A DNA stretch of 59,897 bases from DATEMU01 sp964414585 (GCA_964414585.1 CAYPXR010000065.1:1-59897); one strand, 5' to 3'; positions 32,878 through 42,249 are shown, counted from the first letter of the stretch. Numbers and translations are program-made. Notes: generated by a model from the letters alone, not told the origin.

Positions 32878-33813
32878 ATGAACGAGAATGACCATCGCAC
32901 GACCACCGGCCTTTTGGCCGCATACATCCAGAAACACCTAAAACGATTTGAAAGGAGCCTGACCGCCGCCCGAGAAAGCGGCGACGTCGAGGCGGTTCAC
33001 GACGTTCGAGTGGCCTCGCGGCGGCTCGCGGAGCCCCTGCGCCTCATGGGCTCGTGGCTGGGAAAGAAACCCATCCAGCGCGAACGGCGTCTTTTGCGAA
33101 AGACGCGCCGTGCGCTTCGAAAAGTTCGCGATATTGACGTTCTTCAAAAGGCGTTAATGGAGAGTTCCGCGGGAGGGATTCTGGAGCCGACCGATTTGGC
33201 GCAGGCCGAAGGGGTCTTGACGCAGCGGCGGGAGAAGAATCTGGCGATCGCACGCCGTCGGTGGGCCAGGTTTGACGCCGACCGGTTGGCAGCTCGGGGA
33301 AACCGCCTCGCCGATCGATTCGCCAACGCGACGCAAGCGGGGCTCGATGAATCGCTCGCCGGCCAGGTCGAGTCGCTCTTTCGGGAACGAGTCGAGCGGT
33401 TGCAGGCAAGAGACCCACGGCGGCCGGAATCGGTCGATCTGCACCAGACCCGGATTTGCGTCAAGCGGCTCCGTTATGCGACGGAGTTGATGCGCGACAC
33501 GCAGGTTCGCACGGATCAGGAATTGATCGACGTGCTGACCAGGATGCAGGAACACCTGGGCCATTGGAACGACGATCTGGTCGCCGCTCGAATGATCGCC
33601 AAAGTCGCCTGCAAGACGGATCCGCTGGTCGAGCAACCGGCGTGGTCGGCGAGGCTTCTTGCCTATGCGGCCGAACGGGTTCGCTCGGCCGAGACGGGTC
33701 GCCGATTGATCGTCGAGCAATGGTCGTCCGTGGACGCGGTCTTGCGACGTTACGTCGAACACTCCGAGCGTCGCCCCTCCGAAGCGATAACGAGCGTCGA
33801 AACGCCGGCGTAA
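32878..33813 (+). CDS. CHAD domain protein
   Basis: A 311-residue all-helical protein with the conserved histidine/arginine pattern of CHAD: AVHDVRVASRRLAEPLRL, RRLLRKTRRALRKVRDIDVL, DLHQTRICVKRLRYATEL and LQEHLGHWNDDL (as MQEHLGHWND). CHAD domains bind polyphosphate through these basic faces and target proteins to polyphosphate granules. It is followed after 29 bp by an exopolyphosphatase-like gene, strong context for a polyphosphate role. Confidence 0.92.
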   Translation: MNENDHRTTTGLLAAYIQKHLKRFERSLTAARESGDVEAVHDVRVASRRLAEPLRLMGSWLGKKPIQRERRLLRKTRRALRKVRDIDVLQKALMESSAGGILEPTDLAQAEGVLTQRREKNLAIARRRWARFDADRLAARGNRLADRFANATQAGLDESLAGQVESLFRERVERLQARDPRRPESVDLHQTRICVKRLRYATELMRDTQVRTDQELIDVLTRMQEHLGHWNDDLVAARMIAKVACKTDPLVEQPAWSARLLAYAAERVRSAETGRRLIVEQWSSVDAVLRRYVEHSERRPSEAITSVETPA

Positions 33814-33842
33814 GGCTTCGATGTAGAAAGGATGTTCCCGTC

Positions 33843-35576
33843 TTGATTGAAGCGGACCCCAGCTCAGCCTTGCAAGGAAATCCGTCGGATTTGCCCGGCC
33901 ATTCGCCGTGGAGCGAGGATCCCGCGTCCGCCGGGAACGATCTGCATGGGGAATCCGAGCATGATTTCCTGGCGCGTCGGCCGTCCGAGATAATTCGCAA
34001 GCCGCCGCCGGTGAAATTCGGGGCCATTGATGTTGGGACCAACAGCATTCACCTCGTGATGGTGGAGGTCTCGCCCGAAGGGGATTTTCGCATCCTGGGG
34101 CGCGATAAGGAGATGGTGCAACTGGGCCGCGGCGGCTTCGTCGATCACGTGCTGACCGAACGGGCGATGGAAGACGGCCTGGCCAGCCTGACGCGGTTCA
34201 CCAAGCTGGCTCGCCTCAAGGGCGTGAGCCGGATTCGGGCCGTGGCAACGAGCGCGGTGCGCGAGGCTCGCAACGGAGGCGATTTTGTGCAGCGCGTCCG
34301 GCGGGCGCTGGGCCTCGAATTGCACGTCCTGAGCACGGAGGAGGAAGCCCGGCTGATTTATCTGGCGGTACGTCATGCGGTGAATCTCGGCGACGAGGAT
34401 CATCTGGTGGTGGACGTCGGCGGGGGCAGCGTCGAGGTGATTGTCGGCAACGCGAACCGGCCGGAGCTGCTGTTTAGCGCCAAATTGGGTGCGCTTCGCC
34501 TTTCCGAGCTTTACTTGAAGAGCGATCCGCCGTCGGTGGATGAAATCAAGGCGTTGCGGCGGCACGTCGAGTCGGTGCTGGCGCCGCTGGAGAATCGGGT
34601 CGGGCGGCGGAAATTCGAGCGATGCCTGGCGACGTCCGGCACGTTTGAACATCTGGCAACCATCTGTGCCCGTCGCCGCGGCGAGGAGGAATCAGACCGC
34701 CCCGACGAACTTCACTTGAGCCGGGCGGAAGTGAAGTCGCTCTTGTCGGATGTGACCGGAGCGAAGCGAGAGGACTTGCTGAAGATGCCGGGTTTGGAAG
34801 CCCGCCGCGTGGATACGGTCCTTCCGGCGGCGACGATCCTGATGGTGCTCTCGCGGATGTTTGAAGTGTCGCAATTTGAGAATTGTGACATGGCCCTTCG
34901 CGAGGGGATCATTATCGACCATATCGCCAGCCGCCGGGCCCATTTCCTGGCGCGGGCCACGTGGCCCGATCCGCGAACGCGAAGCGTGGTCCAGTTGGCC
35001 GAGCGATGCGGATACAACCGGACACACGCCGAGCAGGTCCAGCGATTGGCGCTGTCGCTCTTTGGGCAATGCGCGGCGCTGCATCGCCTCGATGATCGTT
35101 ATCGTGAATTGCTCGGCTATGCATGCCTTTTGCATGATGTCGGTTATCTCATCAGCCACAAAGGGCATCACAAGCATTCGTATTACCTCATCCGTAACGG
35201 AGGATTGCAGGGATTCACCGAACAGGAGATCGAGATCATCTCGAATATCGCCCGTTACCATCGAAAGTCCTGGCCGAGAAAGTCGCACTATAGCTATCAG
35301 CAACTCGATCACGAGGGGCGCGACGCGGTGCGGAGGCTGATCCCGATCATCCGGCTGGCCAATGCGCTCGATCGGACGCATTTCAGCGTCGTCGATGCGC
35401 TGGATTGCCGACAGCAGGACGATCGAGTCGAAGTGGTCGTCCACAGCGCCAAAGACATGGAACTGGAGATGTGGACGGCCCGGCGGCAGTGCCCGCTCTT
35501 CGAGCGAGAGTACGGCGTCGACGTGGCGGTGAGCCTGGCGTCGGAGGTGAAGGAGGCGCAGACATGTCCGACATGA
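33843..35576 (+). CDS. Ppx/GppA exopolyphosphatase with HD domain
   Basis: A 577-residue protein. The start TTG 33843 is chosen for its GAAAGGA upstream; the frame is open back to 33456, but that part overlaps the CHAD gene. After a 55-residue polar extension comes the actin-like Ppx/GppA fold: FGAIDVGTNSIHLVMVE, MVQLGRGGFVD, ATSAVREARNGGDF, LSTEEEARLIYLAV and VVDVGGGSVEVIVG. An HD hydrolase domain follows (CLLHDVGYLISHKGHHKHS and RYHRKSWP). It degrades polyphosphate or pppGpp. It overlaps the next gene by 13 nt. Confidence 0.92.
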   Translation: MIEADPSSALQGNPSDLPGHSPWSEDPASAGNDLHGESEHDFLARRPSEIIRKPPPVKFGAIDVGTNSIHLVMVEVSPEGDFRILGRDKEMVQLGRGGFVDHVLTERAMEDGLASLTRFTKLARLKGVSRIRAVATSAVREARNGGDFVQRVRRALGLELHVLSTEEEARLIYLAVRHAVNLGDEDHLVVDVGGGSVEVIVGNANRPELLFSAKLGALRLSELYLKSDPPSVDEIKALRRHVESVLAPLENRVGRRKFERCLATSGTFEHLATICARRRGEEESDRPDELHLSRAEVKSLLSDVTGAKREDLLKMPGLEARRVDTVLPAATILMVLSRMFEVSQFENCDMALREGIIIDHIASRRAHFLARATWPDPRTRSVVQLAERCGYNRTHAEQVQRLALSLFGQCAALHRLDDRYRELLGYACLLHDVGYLISHKGHHKHSYYLIRNGGLQGFTEQEIEIISNIARYHRKSWPRKSHYSYQQLDHEGRDAVRRLIPIIRLANALDRTHFSVVDALDCRQQDDRVEVVVHSAKDMELEMWTARRQCPLFEREYGVDVAVSLASEVKEAQTCPT

Positions 35577-36262
35577 CGGATGGATTGGCCACGAGGCATC
35601 GCTATCCTGGAAAGCTGTTCATCGTCGAGGGAATCGACGGATCCGGCAAAAGCACGCAGGTCCGCCTGCTGGAACGATGGCTCATGAGCATGGGCTACAG
35701 CGTCTTTTTCACGGAATGGAACTCCGCGGAACTGGTGAAGAAAACGACGAAGCGCGGCAAGAAGAAGCGCATTCTGACGCCGACGACGTTCAGCCTCCTG
35801 CACGCCACGGACTTCGCCCATCGCCTGGTCAGCAACATCCTTCCGCCGCTGAAGGCCGGAATGATCGTCCTGGCGGATCGGTACGTCTTTACCGCCTTCG
35901 CGCGGGATCACGTCCGCGGCTGTGATCCGGAATGGGTGCGCAAAGTCTATCGCTTCGCGCCGAAGCCGGATGTCGCGTTTTATTTTCGGGTGCCGATCGA
36001 TACCGCCCTCAAACGAATCACGATGGCCCGTCCCATGTTGAAAGACTTCGAGGCCGGAATGGACTTGAATCTGCACACCGATCCGTTCGAAAGCTTCAAA
36101 TTGTTTCAGGGGAGAATTCTCGGCGAATACGACCGGATGGCCCCGGAGAACGACTTTGAAGTGATCGACGCCTCCGGGAGCATCGCGGAACAGCAACGAC
36201 AGGTGCGTTCGGTCGTTCTCACGCATTTGGAACGCTACCAGCGCAAACCGAGGATAGCATGA
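35564..36262 (+). CDS. Thymidylate-kinase-like P-loop kinase (intact)
   Basis: A 232-residue protein from ATG 35564 with AAGGAGG 7 nt upstream. The P-loop is complete, EGIDGSGKST (22-31). A DRY motif follows (VLADRYVFTAFARDHVRG), then a modified LID region (ARPMLKDFEAGMDL) unlike that of housekeeping Tmk. The family is dTMP kinase, but the place between Ppx/GppA and a second copy suggests a specialised nucleotide/polyphosphate role. It overlaps both neighbours (13 nt and 4 nt), so expression is tightly coupled. Confidence 0.82.
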   Translation: MSDMTDGLATRHRYPGKLFIVEGIDGSGKSTQVRLLERWLMSMGYSVFFTEWNSAELVKKTTKRGKKKRILTPTTFSLLHATDFAHRLVSNILPPLKAGMIVLADRYVFTAFARDHVRGCDPEWVRKVYRFAPKPDVAFYFRVPIDTALKRITMARPMLKDFEAGMDLNLHTDPFESFKLFQGRILGEYDRMAPENDFEVIDASGSIAEQQRQVRSVVLTHLERYQRKPRIA

Positions 36263-37050
36263 GCGAGCTTCAATTCTTTGGAAAAGGCCTCCCGTATGTC
36301 GAAAAAGCCGACTACCCCGGCGTCCTCATCACCATCGAGGGAACGGACGGCGTCGGCCGGTCGATGCAATTGACCAAACTACGCGAGTGGCTGGAAGTCC
36401 AGGGCTACGGCGTTGTCGAGACGGGCTGGACTCGCAGCCCGCTGATCGGGCGGACGATCACGCAAGCCAAACAGGGCCGCGTTCTTAACCGGTTCACCTA
36501 TTCACTGCTCTACGCGGCCGATTTCGCGGACCGGCTTGAAAAGGAAATTCTACCGGCCCTGCGGAGCGGTTTCGTGGTTCTTGCCGACCGATACGTTTTC
36601 ACGGCGTTTGCCCGCGATGTGGTGCGCGGCGTCGACCGTCAGTGGGTTCGAGATCTTTTCGGATTTGCGCCGATACCGCACCTGGTGCTGTACCTGAAGA
36701 TCGACATTGCCACGTTGATCCGGCGGGTGATTTCGCGCGGGGTGGTCGACTATTTCGAATCGGGCATGGACTTGGCGCTGGGGGACGATCCCTACGACTG
36801 CTTCAAGCAGTATCAAACGCTGCTCATTCGCGAATACAACAAGCTGGCCACGGAATTCGGGTTTCACGTCGTCAACGCCTCCTTGAAGCCGGAAAAGATC
36901 GAATCGCGGTTGCGTGATATCGTGACGAATTTCTTTTCCGGCCGGAAGTTTCTGGATTGGCCCCATCAGCGGCGCGACGCGGCCGCGACGCCGGAGACGT
37001 TGCCGGTCCAGCCGGCGCCGAAGCCCGAGCAGCAGAGCGTGGCGTCGTAG
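36259..37050 (+). CDS. Thymidylate-kinase-like protein, degenerate P-loop
   Basis: A 263-residue paralogue of the preceding gene. It shares the DRY-type stretch VLADRYVFTAFARDVVRG almost exactly, and YFESGMDL corresponds to FEAGMDL. The P-loop reads EGTDGVGRSM (27-36): the invariant Lys is replaced by Arg34 and the following Ser-Thr by Ser-Met. It starts in an ATGA overlap. Loss of the P-loop Lys usually abolishes phosphate transfer, so it may be a regulatory partner of the first copy. A Pro/Gln-rich 30-residue tail follows. Confidence 0.82.
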   Translation: MSELQFFGKGLPYVEKADYPGVLITIEGTDGVGRSMQLTKLREWLEVQGYGVVETGWTRSPLIGRTITQAKQGRVLNRFTYSLLYAADFADRLEKEILPALRSGFVVLADRYVFTAFARDVVRGVDRQWVRDLFGFAPIPHLVLYLKIDIATLIRRVISRGVVDYFESGMDLALGDDPYDCFKQYQTLLIREYNKLATEFGFHVVNASLKPEKIESRLRDIVTNFFSGRKFLDWPHQRRDAAATPETLPVQPAPKPEQQSVAS

Positions 37051-37673
37051 TTCATTTCGGACCCGCCGGCTCGGGGCCATCGTACTTACGAATAATTCAT
37101 CACCTGTTCATCATTCGCCGCTTCACTTTGGGGATGTTGCAGATTTCGATTATCGCATTCGATACTTATGAGCGACGGAAATAGTCCACGGTTGTGCTCG
37201 ATTGTCGTGTAGATCGCCGCCAAGATCGATTCGACCGACATGGACTTTCTTCCCGCCTCGACGGGCAGGGAAACGGATTGGCCGGCGGACTTTCCGGAGT
37301 CGCCGACGTTCTGAAACAGGTTTATCGAATTGAAAATCACAGGATGAAACGTTCGGGCCTCAAGGCCGGGCGGAGCTTTTTCATTTGGTCGATCGACGTG
37401 CAAACACGTCCCATAACTCGAAGGAATGACATGAAATGGGAATCTTGGCATACAACTTGCGGTTAAGGGGAAAGTTGGATTGTGTAGAGCGTGACTAGGT
37501 GTTTGTTAAATGATTAATGTGCATAATGTTATGCCTTTTTCTTGGTGAAATCTTTCTCTTGGCACCTAGTAATTTAGTGTGTTAATGCACAAAATAATGT
37601 GTGTGGACGCACGACTCGGGAGTGAATTCGAGCCGGTGATGTCTCAGCGAGAGAGCGACTGAGAAGCAACTTC
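37051..37673. other. 620-bp regulatory region, AT-rich at its 3' end
   Basis: No convincing gene. From about 37490 the base composition turns markedly AT-rich, with repeated ATGTGCATAATG, TTAATGCACAAAATAATGTG and GTGTGGACGCAC words that could be activator sites. A sigma-54 promoter lies at 37445-37460. A second -24-like TTGGCAC near 37559 lacks a -12 GC element. Confidence 0.5.
37445..37460 (+). promoter_or_regulatory. Sigma-54 promoter (-24/-12)
   Basis: The sequence TTGGCATACAACTTGC has the -24 GG (37447-37448) and -12 GC (37459-37460) exactly 10 bp apart and agrees with TTGGCAC-N5-TTGC except for one base. The start would be near 37472, about 200 nt before the histidine kinase gene. rpoN is encoded at 2918-4492 and an NtrC-type activator two genes downstream. 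Confidence 0.72.
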
Positions 37674-39047
37674 ATGTTTCGACTTCGGTGGCATCACCTG
37701 TTTGTTGTACTGACGCTTTGCATGGTGGGAGTGATTCTCTTGTCACTGGAACTCCATCATTCGGCTTATCAATCAACCGGGAGGTTGCTGGAAGCGGCGA
37801 CGCGACTGGATGAAAAACCGCGCTGGTTCAAACGGGTCGAGCAGTGCATTCTGGAACTCAACGCTCCCGGCAACGACATCTTTGCATCGAACGATGTGCC
37901 CTACGAACGAAATCGAATCGCCAGTGCCCAATCCCAGTTGAATGAGGTGTTGAAGACCGGGGGCATCCGCGAAGTGGATTTGAGAGCATTACAGATTCGA
38001 ATCGACTCCATGCTCGCGGCGGCCCGGAAGATATTCGATCATTTCGAGAACATGCAGAAACCCGGTTTGAGCGCGGAAGAGCAGCAACGCCAACTCGTCA
38101 GCGCGGCGCGGGCGATGGCGCGGATGGACGAAGAGCAACTCGCAGCGTTTCGAGAGGTCGGGATTATTTCGGACCGGACCCGCGCGGAACAGCGAAACAT
38201 TTTCGACGAGCACGAGGCGAACTACCAGGCGGGCATGTATCGCGAGCGCTATTTCATTGCCGCGAGCGTCGTCCTGCTTTTTGGGCTGTTGTGGTTCGGC
38301 TATCGGCTGCAAAAGGCGGATGTGGCCCTGGAGGCGGAACGACAGCGAGTCAAGGAAGAACAGCAGGGGCGTCTTGCCGCCGTTGGAGAGCTGTGTTCCA
38401 GCGTGGCCCACGGCATCCGAAATCCCCTGGCGGCGATCCGAAGCTCGACGGAACTGACGCTGGAAATGGGACGGCTGGACGAAAATTCCCGATCCCGCCT
38501 CGAAGATATTCTGTCCGAGGGCGAGCGACTGGCGGATCGCGTGACCGGGCTCCTGGGAATCGCCAAGGTCAGCGCGGCCGGATTCAAGACGCTCCGGCTA
38601 CAGGAGGTCGTGAATTCGGCCTTGCGAGAGGTGGAGCCGGAGGTCCGGCGAAAAGGGCTTTCGCTGGAGCAACGGTCCGTCGGTTCGACGATCGCAATTC
38701 GCGGCGATCGATTGCAGCTCGAGCAACTGGTCATCGAACTCGTTTCCAACGCCATGGAACATTCTTCATCGGGGCAGTCCATTGAAGTTCGATGTGATCG
38801 CCCCGTCGGGAACGGGACCGCCGAGATCATCGTGCAGGATTCCGGCGAAGGCGTGCCCAAGGAGGCCAAAGCCAGACTGTTCGATTTGTTTTACACGACC
38901 AAGCCCCATGGCACCGGGATCGGTCTCGCGACCGTGAAGCGGATCGCCCGTTTGCACGGAGGCGACGTCGTTCTCGCGGATTCGTCGCGTGGGGCGAAGT
39001 TTGTCGTTTCGATTCCGACCGTGGAGGAAGATCCATCGGCAAGCTAG
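37674..39047 (+). CDS. NtrB-type sensor histidine kinase
   Basis: A 457-residue kinase. Transmembrane helix 1 (LFVVLTLCMVGVILLSLEL, near 8-27) and helix 2 (YFIAASVVLLFGLLWFGYRL, near 190-210) enclose a helical periplasmic sensor domain. The HisKA box is SSVAHGIRNPLAAIRSSTEL, with G in place of the usual E after the phospho-His. The ATPase has NAMEHS, DSGEGVPKEA and GTGIGLATVKRIARLHGG. It is the partner of the sigma-54 activator 94 bp downstream and probably lies under the sigma-54 promoter, giving autoregulation. Confidence 0.92.
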   Translation: MFRLRWHHLFVVLTLCMVGVILLSLELHHSAYQSTGRLLEAATRLDEKPRWFKRVEQCILELNAPGNDIFASNDVPYERNRIASAQSQLNEVLKTGGIREVDLRALQIRIDSMLAAARKIFDHFENMQKPGLSAEEQQRQLVSAARAMARMDEEQLAAFREVGIISDRTRAEQRNIFDEHEANYQAGMYRERYFIAASVVLLFGLLWFGYRLQKADVALEAERQRVKEEQQGRLAAVGELCSSVAHGIRNPLAAIRSSTELTLEMGRLDENSRSRLEDILSEGERLADRVTGLLGIAKVSAAGFKTLRLQEVVNSALREVEPEVRRKGLSLEQRSVGSTIAIRGDRLQLEQLVIELVSNAMEHSSSGQSIEVRCDRPVGNGTAEIIVQDSGEGVPKEAKARLFDLFYTTKPHGTGIGLATVKRIARLHGGDVVLADSSRGAKFVVSIPTVEEDPSAS

Positions 39048-39141
39048 GCCGGTGTTCGCCGGATCCGTCGCGTGGCGGGACCGGTCCAAAATCGATTTGC
39101 GGATTTTGAATGATGTCCAGGACGTACGGGGAGAATAAGCC

Positions 39142-40554
39142 ATGCCGAGAATAATGGTGGTTGAAGACGAGCGGATCCTTGCGAAAAACTTCCGGGAGAA
39201 ACTCGCCGCGAGCGGATATGAAGTCGCGATGGTCCACAGCGCCAAGGAGGCGGAGGGCCTGGTGAGTTCCTTCGCCCCGGATGTCATCATCCTTGATATT
39301 CGACTGCCGGACGGCGACGGGCTCCAACTGCTCCCGAAGCTCAAAGGCGAGTCGCCATCCGTGCAGGTCATCGTCGTCACCGCGCATGGCAGCGAACGGG
39401 TGGCCGTCGAGGCGATGCGCGCCGGCGCCTATGAATATCTGACCAAGCCGGTTGATCTCGAAGAAATGTCAATGGTCGTGAGCCGCGCGCTGGATCACCA
39501 GCAGATGAGCGACAACCTGCGCTTTCTTCGCCATCGCGAGGAGATCACCAGCGGCCTCGATCGAATCATCGGCGAGTCGGACGCGATCCGAAATTTGAAG
39601 GAGACCATTCGCCGGCTCACGCGGGCCGACGCCCTTCGCCTGCCCAATCCGCCGACGGTGCTGGTCACCGGCGAAACCGGGACGGGCAAGGACCTGGTCG
39701 CGCGGGCGATCCACTATCACGGTCCGCGGCGGGCCCGGCCGATGATCCACGTGAACTGTACGGCGCTGCCTCCGACGTTGTTTGAATCCGAGCTTTTCGG
39801 CCATGCGCGCGGGGCCTTTACCAGCGCCGCCCAGGCGAAACGGGGCCTGTTTGAAGTCGCGCACGGCGGCACGATCTTTCTCGACGAAATCGGCCATCTC
39901 GACGCGGAGACCCAGGCGAAATTGCTGCTGGCCATCGAACAACGCCAGATTCGACCCGTGGGATCGACGGAAACGCGATCGATAGACGTTCATGTCATTG
40001 CGGCCACCAATCGGGACTTGAACGGCGCGGTGGCGTCGGGCCAATTCCGGGCCGACCTCTACCATCGGCTTCGGGTCGTTGAGATACGACTGGAGCCGCT
40101 GCGAAACCGCAAACAGGACATTCTTCCGCTCGTGGCCTATTTCCTGGCCGCGCATTGCCGGCGTTTCGGTTTGAGCGCGAAGACGCTCTCGTCGGAAGCG
40201 ATGAACCTCCTGACACGCTATCAATGGCCGGGCAACGTGCGCGAATTGAGCCATCTCATCGAAAGCACGGTCTTGCAGGTCGACGGGGACGTGATCGAAT
40301 CGAGCGACTTGCGCATGACAGGCCCCGCCGTCGGGAGCGATATCCGTCTCGATCTGCCGGGCGGCCGGAGTGTGCGAGTGGATTTTGAAAAAGGAGAACC
40401 GAAACTCGAGGAGATAGAGCAGATTCTTCTTACGTCAGCATTCGAATATACCGGCCACAATCTCAGTCGCGCGGCGAGGATTCTGGGGATTACGAGGGAG
40501 GCCCTCCGGTATCGGCTCCACAAACATGCGGACGCCACCCCCCGGGTTGATTAG
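39142..40554 (+). CDS. Sigma-54-dependent response regulator (NtrC family)
   Basis: A 470-residue protein. Receiver domain: DE at 9-10, phospho-Asp52 in ILDIRLPDGDG, TAHGS, Lys in YLTKPVD. AAA+ domain: Walker A GETGTGKD (177-184), the sigma-54 contact loop GAFTSA (224-229) in place of GAFTGA, Walker B IFLDEIGHL and ATNRDL. C-terminal FIS-type HTH: NLSRAARILGITREALRYRLHKH. It activates sigma-54 promoters on phosphorylation by the upstream kinase. The fifth loop residue is Ser rather than Gly, a known but less common variant. Confidence 0.95.
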   Translation: MPRIMVVEDERILAKNFREKLAASGYEVAMVHSAKEAEGLVSSFAPDVIILDIRLPDGDGLQLLPKLKGESPSVQVIVVTAHGSERVAVEAMRAGAYEYLTKPVDLEEMSMVVSRALDHQQMSDNLRFLRHREEITSGLDRIIGESDAIRNLKETIRRLTRADALRLPNPPTVLVTGETGTGKDLVARAIHYHGPRRARPMIHVNCTALPPTLFESELFGHARGAFTSAAQAKRGLFEVAHGGTIFLDEIGHLDAETQAKLLLAIEQRQIRPVGSTETRSIDVHVIAATNRDLNGAVASGQFRADLYHRLRVVEIRLEPLRNRKQDILPLVAYFLAAHCRRFGLSAKTLSSEAMNLLTRYQWPGNVRELSHLIESTVLQVDGDVIESSDLRMTGPAVGSDIRLDLPGGRSVRVDFEKGEPKLEEIEQILLTSAFEYTGHNLSRAARILGITREALRYRLHKHADATPRVD

Positions 40555-40762
40555 AAAAGAGCGATTCGGAGGCGATGGCCTTCGGTCGCATTAGGTACTG
40601 TTACTCACTTCCGCCTAGCTCCTGTGATGGCAGTCGTTTACGCGCATTTTTTTGTCGAAATTCCCGTCGTTTTGCCCTAGAATTCGGCCTTTCACTGTGT
40701 TATTATGAACACTAGTTTCTGTGCCCGTGAATCTTTTCATCCGTTTTCTGGGTGCAAACGGG

Positions 40763-41524
40763 ATGGGTGGACGCCTACATACTCGTCAGGGCATGACGCT
40801 GATCGAGATACTGCTGGTCATCAGCGTGCTCGGCTTGCTTACGGCGATTTTGATGCCGGCACTAAGTTCCGGACGGCATGCCGCATTGGATTTGAAGTGC
40901 CGGGCGGGGTTGCGAACCGTCACGACGGATTTTCTGGATTTCGCCAGCGCGAGCGGCGCGGGGAAGCGCGGCGACAGCGATGAGTTCGATCAACAATTTC
41001 GTCTTGAAGATTTTCAAGAGTCGATCTATCAGATCTCCGAGTTTTGGAACGATCCCTCCCCTCAAAAAACCCTGATCGACGCCCGAACGCAACCGTTGAT
41101 CTGCCCGGCCGGCCCTTCGCGGCTGGAAAAGCGACCGGGCATTCCCTGCAGCTTCGGCGCCGTGGGCCCTGCGAGAAACATTAGCATCGCATTCAATCGA
41201 AGACTGGATACCTCTTCGAAAAATATCGAGGGCCGGGCCGTCCCTGGAACCGCCTACATCACGGAAAAAATCCTGAACTATGCCGATGTGCCGCTGGTGT
41301 TTGATGTTGACGGAGAGAAGGCCGAGACGAGCGGGGTCCTGCCGTATTACAGCGCGCCGGCGCTGAACGATCACGCCGTCGACGTCTTCTCGAGTGGACG
41401 ATATTGGTTCCCCTCGATGCGCCATCGAGGACGGATGAACGTTGCTTTCATCGGCGGACACGTTCTCTCCTCGTCTCAACCCACCAAAGAGCCCTGGTGG
41501 CGCTGGGACTATCAGCCCGACTAA
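40763..41524 (+). CDS. Type II/IV prepilin-like protein
   Basis: A 253-residue protein from ATG 40763 with a short basic leader and the prepilin peptidase site before MTLIEILLVISVLGLLTAILMP (in parts), including the conserved Glu5. GTG 40721 would lengthen the leader by 14 residues. The globular part ends MRHRGRMNVAFIGGHVL, similar to the H-x9-DG C-terminal motif of planctomycete pseudopilins. It is a probable pseudopilin or surface fibre subunit. It follows the sigma-54 regulator gene, so pilin regulation by that system is possible. Confidence 0.82.
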   Translation: MGGRLHTRQGMTLIEILLVISVLGLLTAILMPALSSGRHAALDLKCRAGLRTVTTDFLDFASASGAGKRGDSDEFDQQFRLEDFQESIYQISEFWNDPSPQKTLIDARTQPLICPAGPSRLEKRPGIPCSFGAVGPARNISIAFNRRLDTSSKNIEGRAVPGTAYITEKILNYADVPLVFDVDGEKAETSGVLPYYSAPALNDHAVDVFSSGRYWFPSMRHRGRMNVAFIGGHVLSSSQPTKEPWWRWDYQPD

Positions 41525-41607
41525 ACAACGATCCCGGAATCACGGACGATGGCCCCATCGACGGAGGGTGGAAGATCCGTCGCGCTTTTTTCCAAATGGG
41601 TGTGCGA

Positions 41608-42249
41608 TCACTGCGGGATGAATGAAAAATCGATCCGAAATCCGCCGGGGGCGCCGGCATCTTGCTCGAAGGTGAAGATCAGCAGTCCGTTGCCGGTGGT
41701 CTGGCGGATGTCCGTGCGAGCACAGGTGTAATCGTTGCCGGCGGTGAGGACGAGGCCCAAGGCGGTGCCTTCAGTCGGTTCGGCGGCCAGGGGATCGCCG
41801 ATCGGTGCCGACGAAAAATTCACCCCACGGATCAGGGCCCGCTCGTCGGTGATATTTGGCTCAATCGTTGGGTTATTGCGGTTGAGTTCAATCAACCGGA
41901 TCAATTCGTCGCCGCCGACCGAGAAGGTTTTTCGACAGGGCTGCCCGACCTGGCCGCTGGCAGTGTTGCCTTCGAGACGCAACTGCCCGAAAGTCGTCGG
42001 CAGCGTGTCCGTATTGAGCTGGTCGTAGGCGCCGAAGGTGAAGATGGCCCGAAAGGGCGTGTTGTTCACGAATCCGACCTGTATCGCGCGAGGCGTCGGC
42101 GTGCCGGTCGGGCCGACGAAGTTGGCAGTGGCCGCGGTGTTGTTGAAGAGCGCGGCGGGGGTGGCGCACGAAAAGACCAGACCGCCGGCGAACGCCACCA
42201 AAGCGAGGGCCGCCCATTTGTTGGTTCGACGCTGGAGAAGGTACATCAT
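41608..42249 (-). CDS. Hypothetical lipoprotein
   Basis: A 213-residue protein starting at ATG 42249; the frame extends to 42306 without a better start. The signal peptide (KWAALALVAFAGGLVFSC) ends in lipobox VFSC. The mature domain is beta-rich (RAIQVGFVNNTPFRAIFTFGAYD) with isolated Cys in GQPCRKTFSVGGDEL and NDYTCARTDI that may pair. No family is recognised. It is the last gene of a minus-strand group of envelope redox proteins. Confidence 0.65.
   Translation of the reverse strand: MMYLLQRRTNKWAALALVAFAGGLVFSCATPAALFNNTAATANFVGPTGTPTPRAIQVGFVNNTPFRAIFTFGAYDQLNTDTLPTTFGQLRLEGNTASGQVGQPCRKTFSVGGDELIRLIELNRNNPTIEPNITDERALIRGVNFSSAPIGDPLAAEPTEGTALGLVLTAGNDYTCARTDIRQTTGNGLLIFTFEQDAGAPGGFRIDFSFIPQ

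Noticed and set aside
33456..33842. N-terminal extension of the Ppx/GppA gene
   Set aside because: The frame is open, but it overlaps the CHAD coding region almost entirely and its sequence is Arg/Gly/Asp-rich shadow. The TTG at 33843 with GAAAGGA fits better.
37086..37451. 121-codon minus-strand open frame in the sigma-54 promoter region
   Set aside because: No ribosome binding site, no recognised motif, and it lies in a regulatory gap; probably chance.
37555..37575. Second sigma-54 promoter (TTGGCACCTAGTAATT)
   Set aside because: It has a good -24 half but lacks the GC dinucleotide at -12, which is essential.
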